Assembly (NCBI RefSeq): GCF_029958925.1
Contig: NZ_CP124616.1
Location: forward strand, 2,976,001 to 3,040,000
Length of the DNA: 64,000 bases
Source of the DNA: Tropicibacter oceani
GTDB lineage: Bacteria > Pseudomonadota > Alphaproteobacteria > Rhodobacterales > Rhodobacteraceae
Reading direction: 5' to 3'
Of this stretch, positions 35,289 to 45,341 are shown piece after piece. Positions within the stretch are counted from its first letter, which is position 1. The number at the start of each line of letters is the position of its first letter. The notes beneath the pieces are model-generated. The model was not told the DNA's origin and did not search any database. It saw only the letters and a program-made list of their open reading frames with translations. The position numbers and the translations under genes are program-made.

Positions 35289-36707
35289 TCAGGAGGCCCG
35301 TTCCACCGCCTCGTCATCCACATGCGCCACGCGCGCACCGGATTTCTGGCTGGTCACCACCCCAAGGCTCTTGAGCTTGCGGTGCAGGGCCGAGCGTTCC
35401 ATCCCGACAAACGAGGCCGTCCGCGAGATGTTGCCGCCAAAGCGGTTGATCTGCGTCAGCAGGTATTCGCGTTCAAAGGCCTCGCGCGCCTCGCGCAGCG
35501 GCAGCGTGGCCAGGGTGCCGGACAACACCACGCGGTCCTCTTCGGCATCGCCCGGCGTGCTTTCCTGCGGCAGCTCGCGCGCCTCGATCGGGCCGGTGCC
35601 ATCGCCCAGGATCAGCACCCGCTCTACCAGGTTCTTGAGCTGGCGCACGTTGCCCGGCCAGGTCATGGTCTGCATCAGCGCCGCCGCATCCTCGGAAATG
35701 CTGCGGACCGGCAGGCCCTGCGACTGGTTGCATTCGTTGATGAAATGCGCCGCCAGCAGCGGGATGTCCTCGCGGCGTTCGGCCAGCGACGGCACCGCGA
35801 TCGGCACAACGTTCAGCCGGTGGTACAGTTCTTCGCGGAACCGCCCGGCGGTGATTTCCTCTTTCAGGTCGCGGCCCGTCGATGAAATCACCCGCAGGTC
35901 CACCCGCACCTTGTCGTTGCCGCCCACCCGCGTGAACTGCTGATCGACCAGGACGCGCAGGATCTTGGACTGGGTGCCGACGGGCATGTCGGCGACCTCG
36001 TCGAAATAGATCACCCCGCCATGCGCCTGTTCCAGCAGCCCCGGTTCGACCCCGCGCTGCGCGCTTTCGCGGCCAAACAGCATCCCCTCCATGCGCTCGG
36101 GTTCGACGCCGGCGCAGTTGACGGTGACAAAGGGCGCATTGGTCCGGTTCGACCGCGCATGGATATAGCGCGCGGCCACTTCCTTGCCGCTGCCCGCAGG
36201 CCCGGTCAGCATGACGCGGCCGTTGGATTTGGTCACCTTGTCCAGCTGGCTGACCAGCGTGCGGAACGAGGCGCTGTCGCCGATCATCTCGGCGTTCTTC
36301 GTCTCGCCGCGCTTCAACTGCTGGTTCTCGCGGCGCAGCAGCGAGGTTTCCATCGCCCGCCGGATCACCACCAGAAGCTGGTCGATGTTGAAGGGCTTTT
36401 CGATGAAATCATAGGCCCCCTGCTTGATCGCCGCCACGGCGATCTCGATGTTGCCATGACCGGAAATGATCACCACCGGCACATCGGGGTTGTCGCGCTT
36501 GACGGTCTTGAGAATGTCGATCCCGTCCATCTTGCTGTCCTTCAGCCAGATGTCGAGGATCAGCAGCGCCGGAGGTTCGGCGTTGATTTCATTCATCGCA
36601 TCCTGCGAATTGCCCGCAAGCCGCGTGGAGAAGCCTTCGTCTTCCAGGATATCCCCGATCAGCTCGCGGATATCGCGTTCATCGTCGACAATCAGAATAT
36701 CGCTCAT
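35289..36707 (-). CDS. ntrX: Response regulator NtrX
   Basis: The 472-residue partner of sensor NtrY, in nitrogen, redox and envelope control. The receiver domain (1-120) has the phosphoacceptor Asp in LLILDIWLKDSKMDG near 51. The AAA+ domain has Walker A GPAGSGKEVAARY near 165 and a Walker B-like GGVIYFDEVADMP near 235. The sigma-54-contacting GAFTGA loop is absent: LFGRESAQRGVEPGLLEQ stands in its place. The Fis-type HTH at the end reads NISRTASFVGMERSALHRKL. It lies 25 bp after ntrY. The missing loop means it cannot activate sigma-54 RNA polymerase in the classic way. Confidence 0.93.
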   Translation of the reverse strand: MSDILIVDDERDIRELIGDILEDEGFSTRLAGNSQDAMNEINAEPPALLILDIWLKDSKMDGIDILKTVKRDNPDVPVVIISGHGNIEIAVAAIKQGAYDFIEKPFNIDQLLVVIRRAMETSLLRRENQQLKRGETKNAEMIGDSASFRTLVSQLDKVTKSNGRVMLTGPAGSGKEVAARYIHARSNRTNAPFVTVNCAGVEPERMEGMLFGRESAQRGVEPGLLEQAHGGVIYFDEVADMPVGTQSKILRVLVDQQFTRVGGNDKVRVDLRVISSTGRDLKEEITAGRFREELYHRLNVVPIAVPSLAERREDIPLLAAHFINECNQSQGLPVRSISEDAAALMQTMTWPGNVRQLKNLVERVLILGDGTGPIEARELPQESTPGDAEEDRVVLSGTLATLPLREAREAFEREYLLTQINRFGGNISRTASFVGMERSALHRKLKSLGVVTSQKSGARVAHVDDEAVERAS

Positions 36708-36732
36708 GTCTTCACCTCAACCATTCTGGACC

Positions 36733-39012
36733 TCAAACCTCCTGCACCAGTTTCATCTGCGCCTCGGACGCGGGGGCGCCCAACGGCAGACGTACAACGG
36801 CCATGGCGCCCGGATGCGCGCCCTCGCCAAATGCGGGCGCGTCTTCCAAAGACAGCGTCCCGCCATGTTCCTCGATGATCTTCTTGACGATCGGCAGACC
36901 CAGGCCGGTGCCCTTGTCGCGTGTCGTCACATAGGGTTCGAACAGCCGCGCCCGGTCTTCGGGCAGCCCGATGCCGTTGTCCATGATCCGGATCTCGGCG
37001 CGGCCGTCGTCCGACAGCGCGGCGCTGACGCGGATTTCGGGGTCAAAGCCGTCCGGGGCGCCCTGTTCGCGCAGGCTTTCGATGGCTTCGCCGGCGTTCT
37101 TGATCAGGTTGGTCAGCGCCTGCCCGATCATCGTGGCATCCAGTTCACAGGGCATCGGATCGCCCGGGATATCGGTCTTGAACCGCACCTCGGGCTGGCC
37201 GGTTTCCTGCAACAGCACGGCACCGCGCAGCAGCGCGCCCAGGTCCTCGGGCTTGCGTTCGGGTTCGGGCATGCGCGCGAACTTGGAAAACTCATCGACG
37301 ATGCGCCGCAGATCGCCGGTCTGGCGAATGATCACCTCGGTCAGATCGTTCAGCGAGGTCACGTCGTCGCCTTCCAGCTTGCGGCCGAACTTGCGCTTGA
37401 TGCGCTCGGCGGACAGCTGGATCGGGGTCAGCGGGTTCTTGATCTCGTGGGCGATGCGGCGGGCGACATCGCCCCAGGCGGCCATGCGCTGCGCGCCCAC
37501 AAGGTCGGTCACATCGTCAAAGGCCACCACGTAGCCTTCGAGGCTGGCATCGCTGCGGCGCCGGGTGGACAGGCGTACCAGCAGGTGTTCCAGACGGCCC
37601 TCGCGGCTGACCTTGATTTCTTCCTGCAGGGTTTCGCGGCCTTCCTCGCGGATCCGGTCGAACAGGGTGCCGAATTCCGGCACCGCGACAAAGATCGGGT
37701 CGGCGCGGTGGTTTTCGTGCCAGCCCAGCAGGCGTTCGGCGGCGCGGTTCACAAAGGTCACCTTGCCCTCTTCGTCCAGCCCGACCACCCCCGACGTGAC
37801 CGAAGACAGCACGGAATCGAACAGCCGCTGGCGGCGTTCGATCTGGCGGGTGTTTTCCAGCAGGGTTTCGCGCTGCGCTTTCAGTTGCCGGGTCATCTGG
37901 TTGAAATAGCGCCCCAGCATCGAGATTTCGTCGTCGCCTTCGTCCTCGATCACCTGCACGTCCAGATCGCCGCCACCAACGCGCTGCGCCGCGCCCGCCA
38001 GCCGGCCCACCGGGCGCGACAGACGTTCGGCAAACCAAAGCCCGGCCCAGGTCGCGGCCAGGATCAACAGCAGCGCAAAGCCCAGGTACAGCAGGGCGAA
38101 ATCGAACAGCCGCCGGCCGCGTTCGCTTTCTTGTTGCTGGTAGAACCGCGCGGTTTCCTGGGTTTCATCCAGCAGCGTCAGGATGCGCCCGTCGACATCG
38201 CGGCTGACGTAAAGGTAGTGATCGACAAAGGCGTTCAGCGGCACCAGGGCGCGGAATTCGTTGTTCTGCCAATCCTCGATCAGGGCGACCCCGTTGTCGT
38301 CGGCGCGGGCGAAATCCTGCGGGCCGGGGCGTTCGAAGTCGAACAGGTAGGACCGTTCGCCCCGCGCAATGATTTCCCCTGCACTGTCAATTACATAAGC
38401 CTCGCGTAGACCGCGCTGGATCTGCGACTGGCCTTCGGACAGCAATTCGCGCAGCGTCATGGTCGGGTTCAGCGTCAGCACCTGGCGGTTCTGGTTGACG
38501 AACCCGCCAAGCGCCCAGGCATCCTGTGTCAGCGCGGCGCTTTGTTCGCTTTCATAGGCCTCGGCCGCCGCAAGCGAGGCCCCCACCACGTTCTGAACCC
38601 GGCTGGAGAACCAGGTTTCAAGACCGATGTTGATGGTGATGACCGCAAAGACCGCCACCGTGATCGCCGGCAAAAGCGCCATCAGCGCAAAGGCCCCGGT
38701 CAGCCGCAGGTGCAGCCGCGATCCGGCCGATTGCGCCCGCCGGTCGGCGATCATCCGCGCCACCCGGCTAAGGACCAGCGCCGCAACCAGCAGCACATAG
38801 ACAAGATCGGCCAGAAGGATCAGCCGCAGGCTCATTTGCGTGCCCGAACCGCTGTCCAGCGGACCCAGCACCAGGAATGTCGCCAGCGCAAGCAAGGGAC
38901 CCAGCGCCACCAGCGCCAGTGTCATCGCATTTTGCACATGCCTTTGCCGTCGCAGACGGTTAAGGCGCGCCCAGGTGCCCCCGGACGCTTCAGACCGTGC
39001 TCGTGTGGCCAC
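36733..39012 (-). CDS. ntrY: Sensor histidine kinase NtrY
   Basis: A 759-residue membrane kinase. Hydrophobic segments lie in the first 110 residues and again near 310; between them is a periplasmic/extracytoplasmic sensor region of about 200 residues. A HAMP domain (about 330-385), a PAS domain (about 395-500), the HisKA box [20 protein letters not shown] near 520 (His phosphosite) and a HATPase domain with NLIKNAGEAIE, MDNGIGLPE and GTGLGLPIVKKI follow. I chose the GTG at 39010-39012 because GAGGG lies 6 bases upstream; a TTG 15 bases earlier is possible. Confidence 0.92.
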   Translation of the reverse strand: MATRARSEASGGTWARLNRLRRQRHVQNAMTLALVALGPLLALATFLVLGPLDSGSGTQMSLRLILLADLVYVLLVAALVLSRVARMIADRRAQSAGSRLHLRLTGAFALMALLPAITVAVFAVITINIGLETWFSSRVQNVVGASLAAAEAYESEQSAALTQDAWALGGFVNQNRQVLTLNPTMTLRELLSEGQSQIQRGLREAYVIDSAGEIIARGERSYLFDFERPGPQDFARADDNGVALIEDWQNNEFRALVPLNAFVDHYLYVSRDVDGRILTLLDETQETARFYQQQESERGRRLFDFALLYLGFALLLILAATWAGLWFAERLSRPVGRLAGAAQRVGGGDLDVQVIEDEGDDEISMLGRYFNQMTRQLKAQRETLLENTRQIERRQRLFDSVLSSVTSGVVGLDEEGKVTFVNRAAERLLGWHENHRADPIFVAVPEFGTLFDRIREEGRETLQEEIKVSREGRLEHLLVRLSTRRRSDASLEGYVVAFDDVTDLVGAQRMAAWGDVARRIAHEIKNPLTPIQLSAERIKRKFGRKLEGDDVTSLNDLTEVIIRQTGDLRRIVDEFSKFARMPEPERKPEDLGALLRGAVLLQETGQPEVRFKTDIPGDPMPCELDATMIGQALTNLIKNAGEAIESLREQGAPDGFDPEIRVSAALSDDGRAEIRIMDNGIGLPEDRARLFEPYVTTRDKGTGLGLPIVKKIIEEHGGTLSLEDAPAFGEGAHPGAMAVVRLPLGAPASEAQMKLVQEV

Positions 39013-39113
39013 AGCCAACCCTCGCAAAGATGTGCTACCCTTGGGTAGCGACCGCCATATCTTGTGGTCTTTTCACCGCATCATGGCGGCGCTGCCACAG
39101 TTATGTGGCCCTT

Positions 39114-40484
39114 TTACATCAATTTGCGGCGCCGTGTCACGCGAATATCAAGGTCGGTGATTTTTTTTCGCAGGGTATTGCGGTTGATTCCCAGAAGGTC
39201 GGCGCATTTCGCCTGATTCCCGCCCGTCGCCTCAAGCGCGATCTCGATCAGCGGCTCTTCGACCTCCTTGATGATGCGGCCGTGCAGGCCTTCGGGGGGC
39301 AGCATCGCGCCGTGCAGGTCGAAATAGCGCCGCAGGTGCCGCGCCACCGACGCGCCCAGGTTTTCGCTGTCGCCGCCATGCAGGGCCGGTCCGGTTTCGG
39401 GCTGGTTGCCCAGCACCGCGCTGACCTCGGCGCGGGTGATTTCCTTTTCCATGCTGGTCAGGCACAGACGGCGCACGGCGTTTTCCAACTGGCGCACGTT
39501 GCCGGGCCAGCTGTAGACGCGGAACAGCTCGGCCGCCTCCTTGGACAGCCAGCGCTTGGGCGCCCCCTCGCGTTCCGCCCGGGCCAGGAAATGGTCGGTC
39601 AACAGGGCGATGTCCTCGACCCGTTCGCGCAACGACGGCACGGTGATCGTCGCGCCATCAAGGCGATAGAACAGGTCCTGACGCACCTTGCCGCTGTCCA
39701 TCAGCGACCCGGCATCATACTGCGTGGTCGCCATGAAGCGCGGCACGTGTTCGCCCGGCACATCCATCATCCGCACGATGCGCGCCTGCACCTCGTCTGG
39801 GATGTCGGCGATCTCGTCGATCAGCAGCGTGCCGCCGCGCACCCGCGCCAGCACCTTGGCCGGGCCTTCCAGATCGGCCAGGTCAGCGCCCGTCACCGTC
39901 ACGAAGGGCAGCGTGCGGCGGTCGGAAAAGTCGTGAATGGCGCGCGCGATCAGGCTTTTGCCCGTACCGCTTTCGCCGCAGACCAGCACCGGCAGATCGG
40001 TGTTCATCACCTTGGCCACCAGCCGGTACAGCGCCTGCATCGCCGGGGTCTTGCCCACCAGCGGCAGCTCGTCCGGCTCGTCGGCGCCGACCACCGGGTC
40101 CTCGCGCCGCGGCGCGCGGTTGCGGTGTTCCAGCGCCTTCGAGGTACGCTTCATCAGGTCAGGCAGATCGAAAGGCTTGGGCAGATAGTCATAGGCCTCG
40201 GCCTCGGCGGCCTGGATGGCGGTCATGATGGTGTTCTGCGCCGAAATCACGATCACCGGCAGCCCGGGCCGGTCCTTGTTGATCTTGGGCAGCATTTCCA
40301 GCCCGTTGCCATCGGGCATCATCACATCGGTGATCACCACGTCGCCCTTGCCCTCGGCCACCCAGCGCATCAGCGTCGTCAGGCTGGAGGTCGCGTGCAC
40401 CTTGCACCCGGCGCGCGTCAGGGCCTGGGTCAAAACGGTTCGGATCGTGCGGTCGTCGTCGGCGACAAGTACGGTGCCATCCAT
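39114..40484 (-). CDS. ntrC: Nitrogen regulation response regulator NtrC (GAFTGA-less)
   Basis: A 456-residue nitrogen-starvation activator. The receiver domain has the Asp in [14 protein letters not shown] near 53. The AAA+ domain has Walker [15 protein letters not shown] near 165 and Walker [14 protein letters not shown] near 215. The stretch between them ([20 protein letters not shown]) is short and has no GAFTGA, as known for Rhodobacter NtrC, which works with the housekeeping RNA polymerase. The C-terminal Fis-type HTH reads [20 protein letters not shown]. Its ATG overlaps the ntrB stop by one base. Confidence 0.94.
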   Translation of the reverse strand: MDGTVLVADDDRTIRTVLTQALTRAGCKVHATSSLTTLMRWVAEGKGDVVITDVMMPDGNGLEMLPKINKDRPGLPVIVISAQNTIMTAIQAAEAEAYDYLPKPFDLPDLMKRTSKALEHRNRAPRREDPVVGADEPDELPLVGKTPAMQALYRLVAKVMNTDLPVLVCGESGTGKSLIARAIHDFSDRRTLPFVTVTGADLADLEGPAKVLARVRGGTLLIDEIADIPDEVQARIVRMMDVPGEHVPRFMATTQYDAGSLMDSGKVRQDLFYRLDGATITVPSLRERVEDIALLTDHFLARAEREGAPKRWLSKEAAELFRVYSWPGNVRQLENAVRRLCLTSMEKEITRAEVSAVLGNQPETGPALHGGDSENLGASVARHLRRYFDLHGAMLPPEGLHGRIIKEVEEPLIEIALEATGGNQAKCADLLGINRNTLRKKITDLDIRVTRRRKLM

Positions 40485-41568
40485 CAGATGCTCTCCTGCG
40501 GCTTCCCGGCGTGCCGGGGCAATGAAATTCGAAAGACCGTGCGGCCGGGAACGGAGTCCACGGAAATCCAGCCGTCATGGTCCGAGATGATCTTGCTGAC
40601 CAACGCCAGCCCCAGGCCGGTGCCGTTTTCGCGTCCCGATACAAAGGGGTCAAAGATGTCGCCGCGGATCTCTTCGGGCAGGCCGGGGCCATCGTCGATG
40701 ATCTCGATCTGCAGCGGCAGCGACTGGCCCGACCCGTCGGCACGGCGCATCCGGAACGAGTGGTCATAATAGGTGTGCAGCCGGATCGTGCCCCCCGCCT
40801 GGGGATCGGCCGCCTCGGAGGCGTTCTTGATCAGGTTCAGCACCACCTGCAGCAGCTGGTCGGGATCCCCCAGCGCCATCGGCAGGGAGGGGTCGTAATC
40901 CTCGACGATCTTCATGTGGGCGCCAAACCCCAGCGCCGCCGAACGCCGCGCCCGGTCCAGCACGTCATGGACGTTGACCGGCAGCCGTTCGGGGGCCGAC
41001 AGGTTGCCGAATTGCTCGACCTGTTCCAGCAGCTTCACGATGCGGCGGGTTTCCATGACGATCAGGTCGGTCAACTCCAGGTCTTCCTTGGGCAGGCTCA
41101 TGGACAGCAGCTGCGCCGCCCCGGCGATGCCCGCCAGCGGGTTCTTGATTTCATGCGCCAGCATCTCGGCCATGCCGATGGCGGATTTGGCGGCCGATTT
41201 CACCGAATGGCTTTGCGTCATGCGCCCGGCCAGTTCGCGCGGGCTGATCAGCATCAGCATCCAGCCCGCCCGCCCCATCAGCGGCGAAATCTGCAGGTTG
41301 CAGACCAGCGGCGGGCGGCTGCCAGTGCCGACATCCACATCGTTGACGAACAGCGGCGTGCCGTTTTCGCGCGCCCGCGCCAGGCTTTTCTCCAGAGGCG
41401 CATCCACCGCCAGCCGATCCCAGACCGGCTGGCCGCGCAGCCATTTGGCGGAATTGTTCAGGAACCCCTCGGCGGCGGGGTTGAGATCGCCAATCCGTTC
41501 GTCCGGGTCGATCAGGATTGCCGGAACCGGCAGTGAGGACCAGATCATCGCTTCGGTATCTTCTTCCA

Positions 41569-41572
<4 letters not shown>
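40484..41572 (-). CDS. ntrB: Nitrogen sensor histidine kinase NtrB
   Basis: A 362-residue soluble kinase/phosphatase of NtrC, expected to be controlled by PII. An N-terminal PAS domain (about 10-115) begins [22 protein letters not shown]. The HisKA box is [22 protein letters not shown] near 140 (His phosphosite), and the ATPase domain shows [22 protein letters not shown] and [13 protein letters not shown]. It overlaps dusB (ATGA) and ntrC, so dusB-ntrB-ntrC are tightly coupled. Confidence 0.95.
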
Positions 41573-42561
<989 letters not shown>

Positions 42562-42757
42562 ACGCCTATTCCTTGTGCATCTTTTGCGTGTCGCGGACCA
42601 GGGATCCTGCCTGCGGCAAAGCCCGTTCCCCCGGCAGTCGGACAAATCGCCGGGCACGGGAATGCAAGCAAAGGCAACACGCTATAGGGTTCAGGTAACC
42701 CCGCCCCCCCAAGGGTTCAATGAGTCGCGCGGCTTTCGCGCACTGGAAAAAAGCGAA

Positions 42758-42774
42758 TGCACAAAAATTGTGCA
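42758..42774. promoter_or_regulatory. NtrC-consensus palindrome in the dusB/ispDF divergent region
   Basis: TGCACAA-AAA-TTGTGCA, perfect 7-bp arms. It fits TGCAC-N7-GTGCA, the enteric NtrC site. It lies about 205 bp upstream of dusB and 69 bp upstream of ispDF. TGCACAAAAA recurs twice upstream of amt. The other 280 bp here show nothing else clear. Confidence 0.45.
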
Positions 42775-42842
42775 CTGCGCCCTGGGCAATTGCGCCCGCC
42801 CCGCGCAGGCCTTAGACAAGCCGCGACCGACACGAGAGAGCC

Positions 42843-43976
42843 ATGCGCACAGCCGTCATCCTTGTCGCCGCAGGTCGCGGCAGCCGCGCCAAAGGCCCCT
42901 TGCCCAAGCAGTGGCAGGCGCTTTTGGGGCAGCCCGTTGCGCGCTGGACGCTGCAGGCCTTTGCGCATCTGGGCCGCCTTGTCATGGTGATCCATCCCGA
43001 TGATCGCGCCCTGGCCCAAGCGGCCGCGCGGGGGCTGGATGTGACGCTGGTCGACGGGGCCAATACGCGGGCTGGATCGGTGCGCGCGGGGCTTGAGGCG
43101 CTGGCAGGCGAGGCCCCCGACCTTGTCCTGATCCAGGACGTTGCCCGCCCCTGCACGCCGCGCGCGGTGATCGACGCGGTGATCGACGCGCTGGACTCCG
43201 CACCAGGCGCCGCCCCTGCCGTGGCCGTCACCGATGCGCTGTGGACCGGTGCGGGTGGCAAGGTCACCGGAACGCGCGACCGCGAAGGGCTGTTTCGGGC
43301 GCAGACGCCGCAAGGCTTTCGTTTTGACGCGATCCTGAGCGCGCACCGCGCCCATCCGCCCGACGCCGCCGACGATGTCCAGATCGCCCGCGCCGCCGGA
43401 TTGGAAGTGGCCATCGTCGCCGGTGACGAGGCCAACCTGAAAATCACCACGCCGGGGGATTTCGCCCGGGCCGAAAGAATTCTGAAGGGAAATCATATGG
43501 ATATCCGTCTTGGCAACGGCTTTGACGTGCATGCCTTTGAACCGGGCGACCATGTCGTTCTGTGCGGGATCAAGGTGCCGCATGACCGCAAGCTGAAGGG
43601 CCACTCGGATGCCGATGTCGGCATGCACGCGGTCACCGACGCAATCTACGGCGCGCTGGCGATGGGCGATATCGGGCGGCATTTCCCGCCCTCGGACCCG
43701 CAGTGGAAAGGCGCGGAAAGCCATATTTTCCTGCGTCACGCCGCGCAGATGGCGCGTGACATGGGCTTTGCCCTGTCGAACGTCGACTGCACCCTGATCT
43801 GCGAGCGGCCCAAGATCACCCCGCATGCGCCCGCCATGATGCAGGCCATGGCCGACATTCTGGGGATCACGCCGGACCGCGTGTCGATCAAGGCCACCAC
43901 CTCGGAACGGCTGGGATTCACCGGCCGCGAAGAGGGCATCGCCGCCATCGCAACAGCCACATTGGTGAAACCATGA
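42843..43976 (+). CDS. ispDF: Bifunctional IspD/IspF enzyme of the MEP isoprenoid pathway
   Basis: Catalyses cytidylyl transfer to methylerythritol phosphate (IspD) and cyclisation to ME-cPP (IspF), with IspE encoded elsewhere. The 377-residue fusion has the IspD half at 1-218, starting with the nucleotide loop [20 protein letters not shown] and continuing with [12 protein letters not shown]. The IspF half (219-377) starts at an internal Met: [17 protein letters not shown], then [20 protein letters not shown] and [11 protein letters not shown] with the Zn ligands (Asp/His). Such fusions are common in alphaproteobacteria. It overlaps pgpA by ATGA. Confidence 0.96.
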   Translation: MRTAVILVAAGRGSRAKGPLPKQWQALLGQPVARWTLQAFAHLGRLVMVIHPDDRALAQAAARGLDVTLVDGANTRAGSVRAGLEALAGEAPDLVLIQDVARPCTPRAVIDAVIDALDSAPGAAPAVAVTDALWTGAGGKVTGTRDREGLFRAQTPQGFRFDAILSAHRAHPPDAADDVQIARAAGLEVAIVAGDEANLKITTPGDFARAERILKGNHMDIRLGNGFDVHAFEPGDHVVLCGIKVPHDRKLKGHSDADVGMHAVTDAIYGALAMGDIGRHFPPSDPQWKGAESHIFLRHAAQMARDMGFALSNVDCTLICERPKITPHAPAMMQAMADILGITPDRVSIKATTSERLGFTGREEGIAAIATATLVKP

Positions 43977-44476
43977 ACAACAAGACCGCCCGCCTGATCG
44001 GATCCTTCCTGACCGTGGGCCGCATGCGCCCCGCGCCCGGAACATGGGGATCGCTGGCCGCCCTGCCCGCCGCCTATGCCCTTCATATCATTGGGGGGTT
44101 CTGGCTGCTGCTGGTTTGCACCGTCGCCGCCTTTTTCATCGGCTGGAAGGCCACGCAGATCATCACCGCCGACGAGGACGAGGATCACGACCCGTCCTGG
44201 ATCGTCATCGACGAGGTTGTCGGCATGTGGATCGCGCTGTTCCCGGTCAGCTATGGCGCAATCATGATGGATATCGGGGTGCACCGGCTTTGGCCCGGCT
44301 GGATCGCGGGCTTTGTCCTGTTTCGGCTGTTCGACATTTCCAAGCCCTGGATCGTGGGCAAGGCGGACCGGCTGGGCACGCCGCTGGGGGTCATGCTGGA
44401 CGATGTGTTCGCCGGTCTTTTCGCGGCGCTGGGGGCGATCATCCTGGCCTCGATCTATCATGGGGTGATGATGTGA
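43973..44476 (+). CDS. pgpA: Phosphatidylglycerophosphatase A
   Basis: Dephosphorylates phosphatidylglycerol phosphate to phosphatidylglycerol in the inner membrane. The 167 residues start with the family pattern [22 protein letters not shown] (9-30) and contain [18 protein letters not shown] near 70-87 and RLFDISKPW near 120, with several membrane helices. It is translationally coupled at both ends (ATGA with ispDF, GTGA with cinA). Confidence 0.93.
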   Translation: MNNKTARLIGSFLTVGRMRPAPGTWGSLAALPAAYALHIIGGFWLLLVCTVAAFFIGWKATQIITADEDEDHDPSWIVIDEVVGMWIALFPVSYGAIMMDIGVHRLWPGWIAGFVLFRLFDISKPWIVGKADRLGTPLGVMLDDVFAGLFAALGAIILASIYHGVMM

Positions 44477-44946
44477 CCCTGAAACTTGCCACTGAAATCA
44501 AGGATTTGGCAAAGGATCAGGGCAAGACCATCACCTGCGCCGAAAGCTGCACGGGGGGCAAGGTTTCGGCCGCGCTGACCGATGTGGCCGGCAGTTCGGC
44601 GATCTTTGAACGCGGCTTTGTCACCTATTCCAACCGCGCCAAGCAGGACATGCTGGGCGTCGCAGCCGGCACGCTGGAAGCATATGGCGCGGTGTCCGAG
44701 GAGGTCGCGCGCGAGATGGCGCAGGGGGCGCTAAGCCGCGCGCAGGCCGATGTGGCGGTGGCGATCAGCGGTATTGCAGGGCCCGGCGGGTCGGATTTCA
44801 AACCCGAAGGGCGGGTCTGTTATGCGCTGGCGACGGCGGATGGCGTGACCAGCGAGACGGTGGAACACGGGGCGCTGGGGCGCGCGAATGTGCGAAACGC
44901 GGCGACGCAGCACGCGCTGAACCTGATCTTGTCGGCGCTGCGGTAA
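44473..44946 (+). CDS. CinA C-terminal-domain protein (nicotinamide-nucleotide amidase)
   Basis: A 157-residue stand-alone PncC/CinA_C domain, which deamidates nicotinamide mononucleotide in pyridine nucleotide salvage. Motifs are KTITCAESCTGGKVSAALTD (residues 18-37, catalytic Ser/Thr region), FERGFVTYSNRAKQDML near 50, GAVSEEVAREMAQGA near 77 and AISGIAGPGGSDFKPEGRV near 97. The start is GTG at 44473-44475, overlapping the pgpA stop (GTGA). Confidence 0.93.
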   Translation: MTLKLATEIKDLAKDQGKTITCAESCTGGKVSAALTDVAGSSAIFERGFVTYSNRAKQDMLGVAAGTLEAYGAVSEEVAREMAQGALSRAQADVAVAISGIAGPGGSDFKPEGRVCYALATADGVTSETVEHGALGRANVRNAATQHALNLILSALR

Positions 44947-45088
44947 ACGGACCCTTACCACGTTTGGTACGAAACGGGCCGGGTTTGGTGCGTAGTCCAA
45001 AGGCCCAGACGCGTCAGCCCCACGGGGCCGGTCGGGCGCCTTGAAACGCCCCGAAAACCAGCCAGGACCCCGGCCGCAGGCCAGCCGA

Positions 45089-45230
45089 CTGCACAAAAAA
45101 GCGGCACGCCCCATCCGCCCCCCTCTGTGGCGGAAAACCGTCCGCGCGCCCGGTTTCCCTGAAATCCAAGGGTTCATCGGCTGCCCGCTGATGCGGCGTT
45201 TCCCGATATTTCAGCCTGTTTTTTGTGCAG
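45089..45230. promoter_or_regulatory. Paired TGCACAAAAAA half-sites upstream of amt
   Basis: CTGCACAAAAAA at 45089-45100 and its reverse complement at 45219-45230, 118 bp apart and about 250 and 115 bp before the amt ATG. The same TGCACAAAAA core forms the palindrome upstream of dusB-ntrBC. They may be tandem NtrC sites controlling amt under nitrogen limitation. The rest of the 395-bp gap after cinA shows nothing else clear. Confidence 0.4.
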
Positions 45231-45341
45231 TTCGCAAACTGCCCCGGAAATGACCTGTCTCAATCCAGAAAGTGCGTTTTATCCGCAATCGAATCCGGCA
45301 TGCAGGCGCGCAACGTTAAAGGGACAAGGGAAGGAAACCCA

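Noticed and set aside
45085-45125. A sigma-54 (-24/-12) promoter for amt
   Set aside because: The GGCAC-like sequence near 45103 does not give the GG-N10-GC spacing, and the NtrC here lacks GAFTGA.
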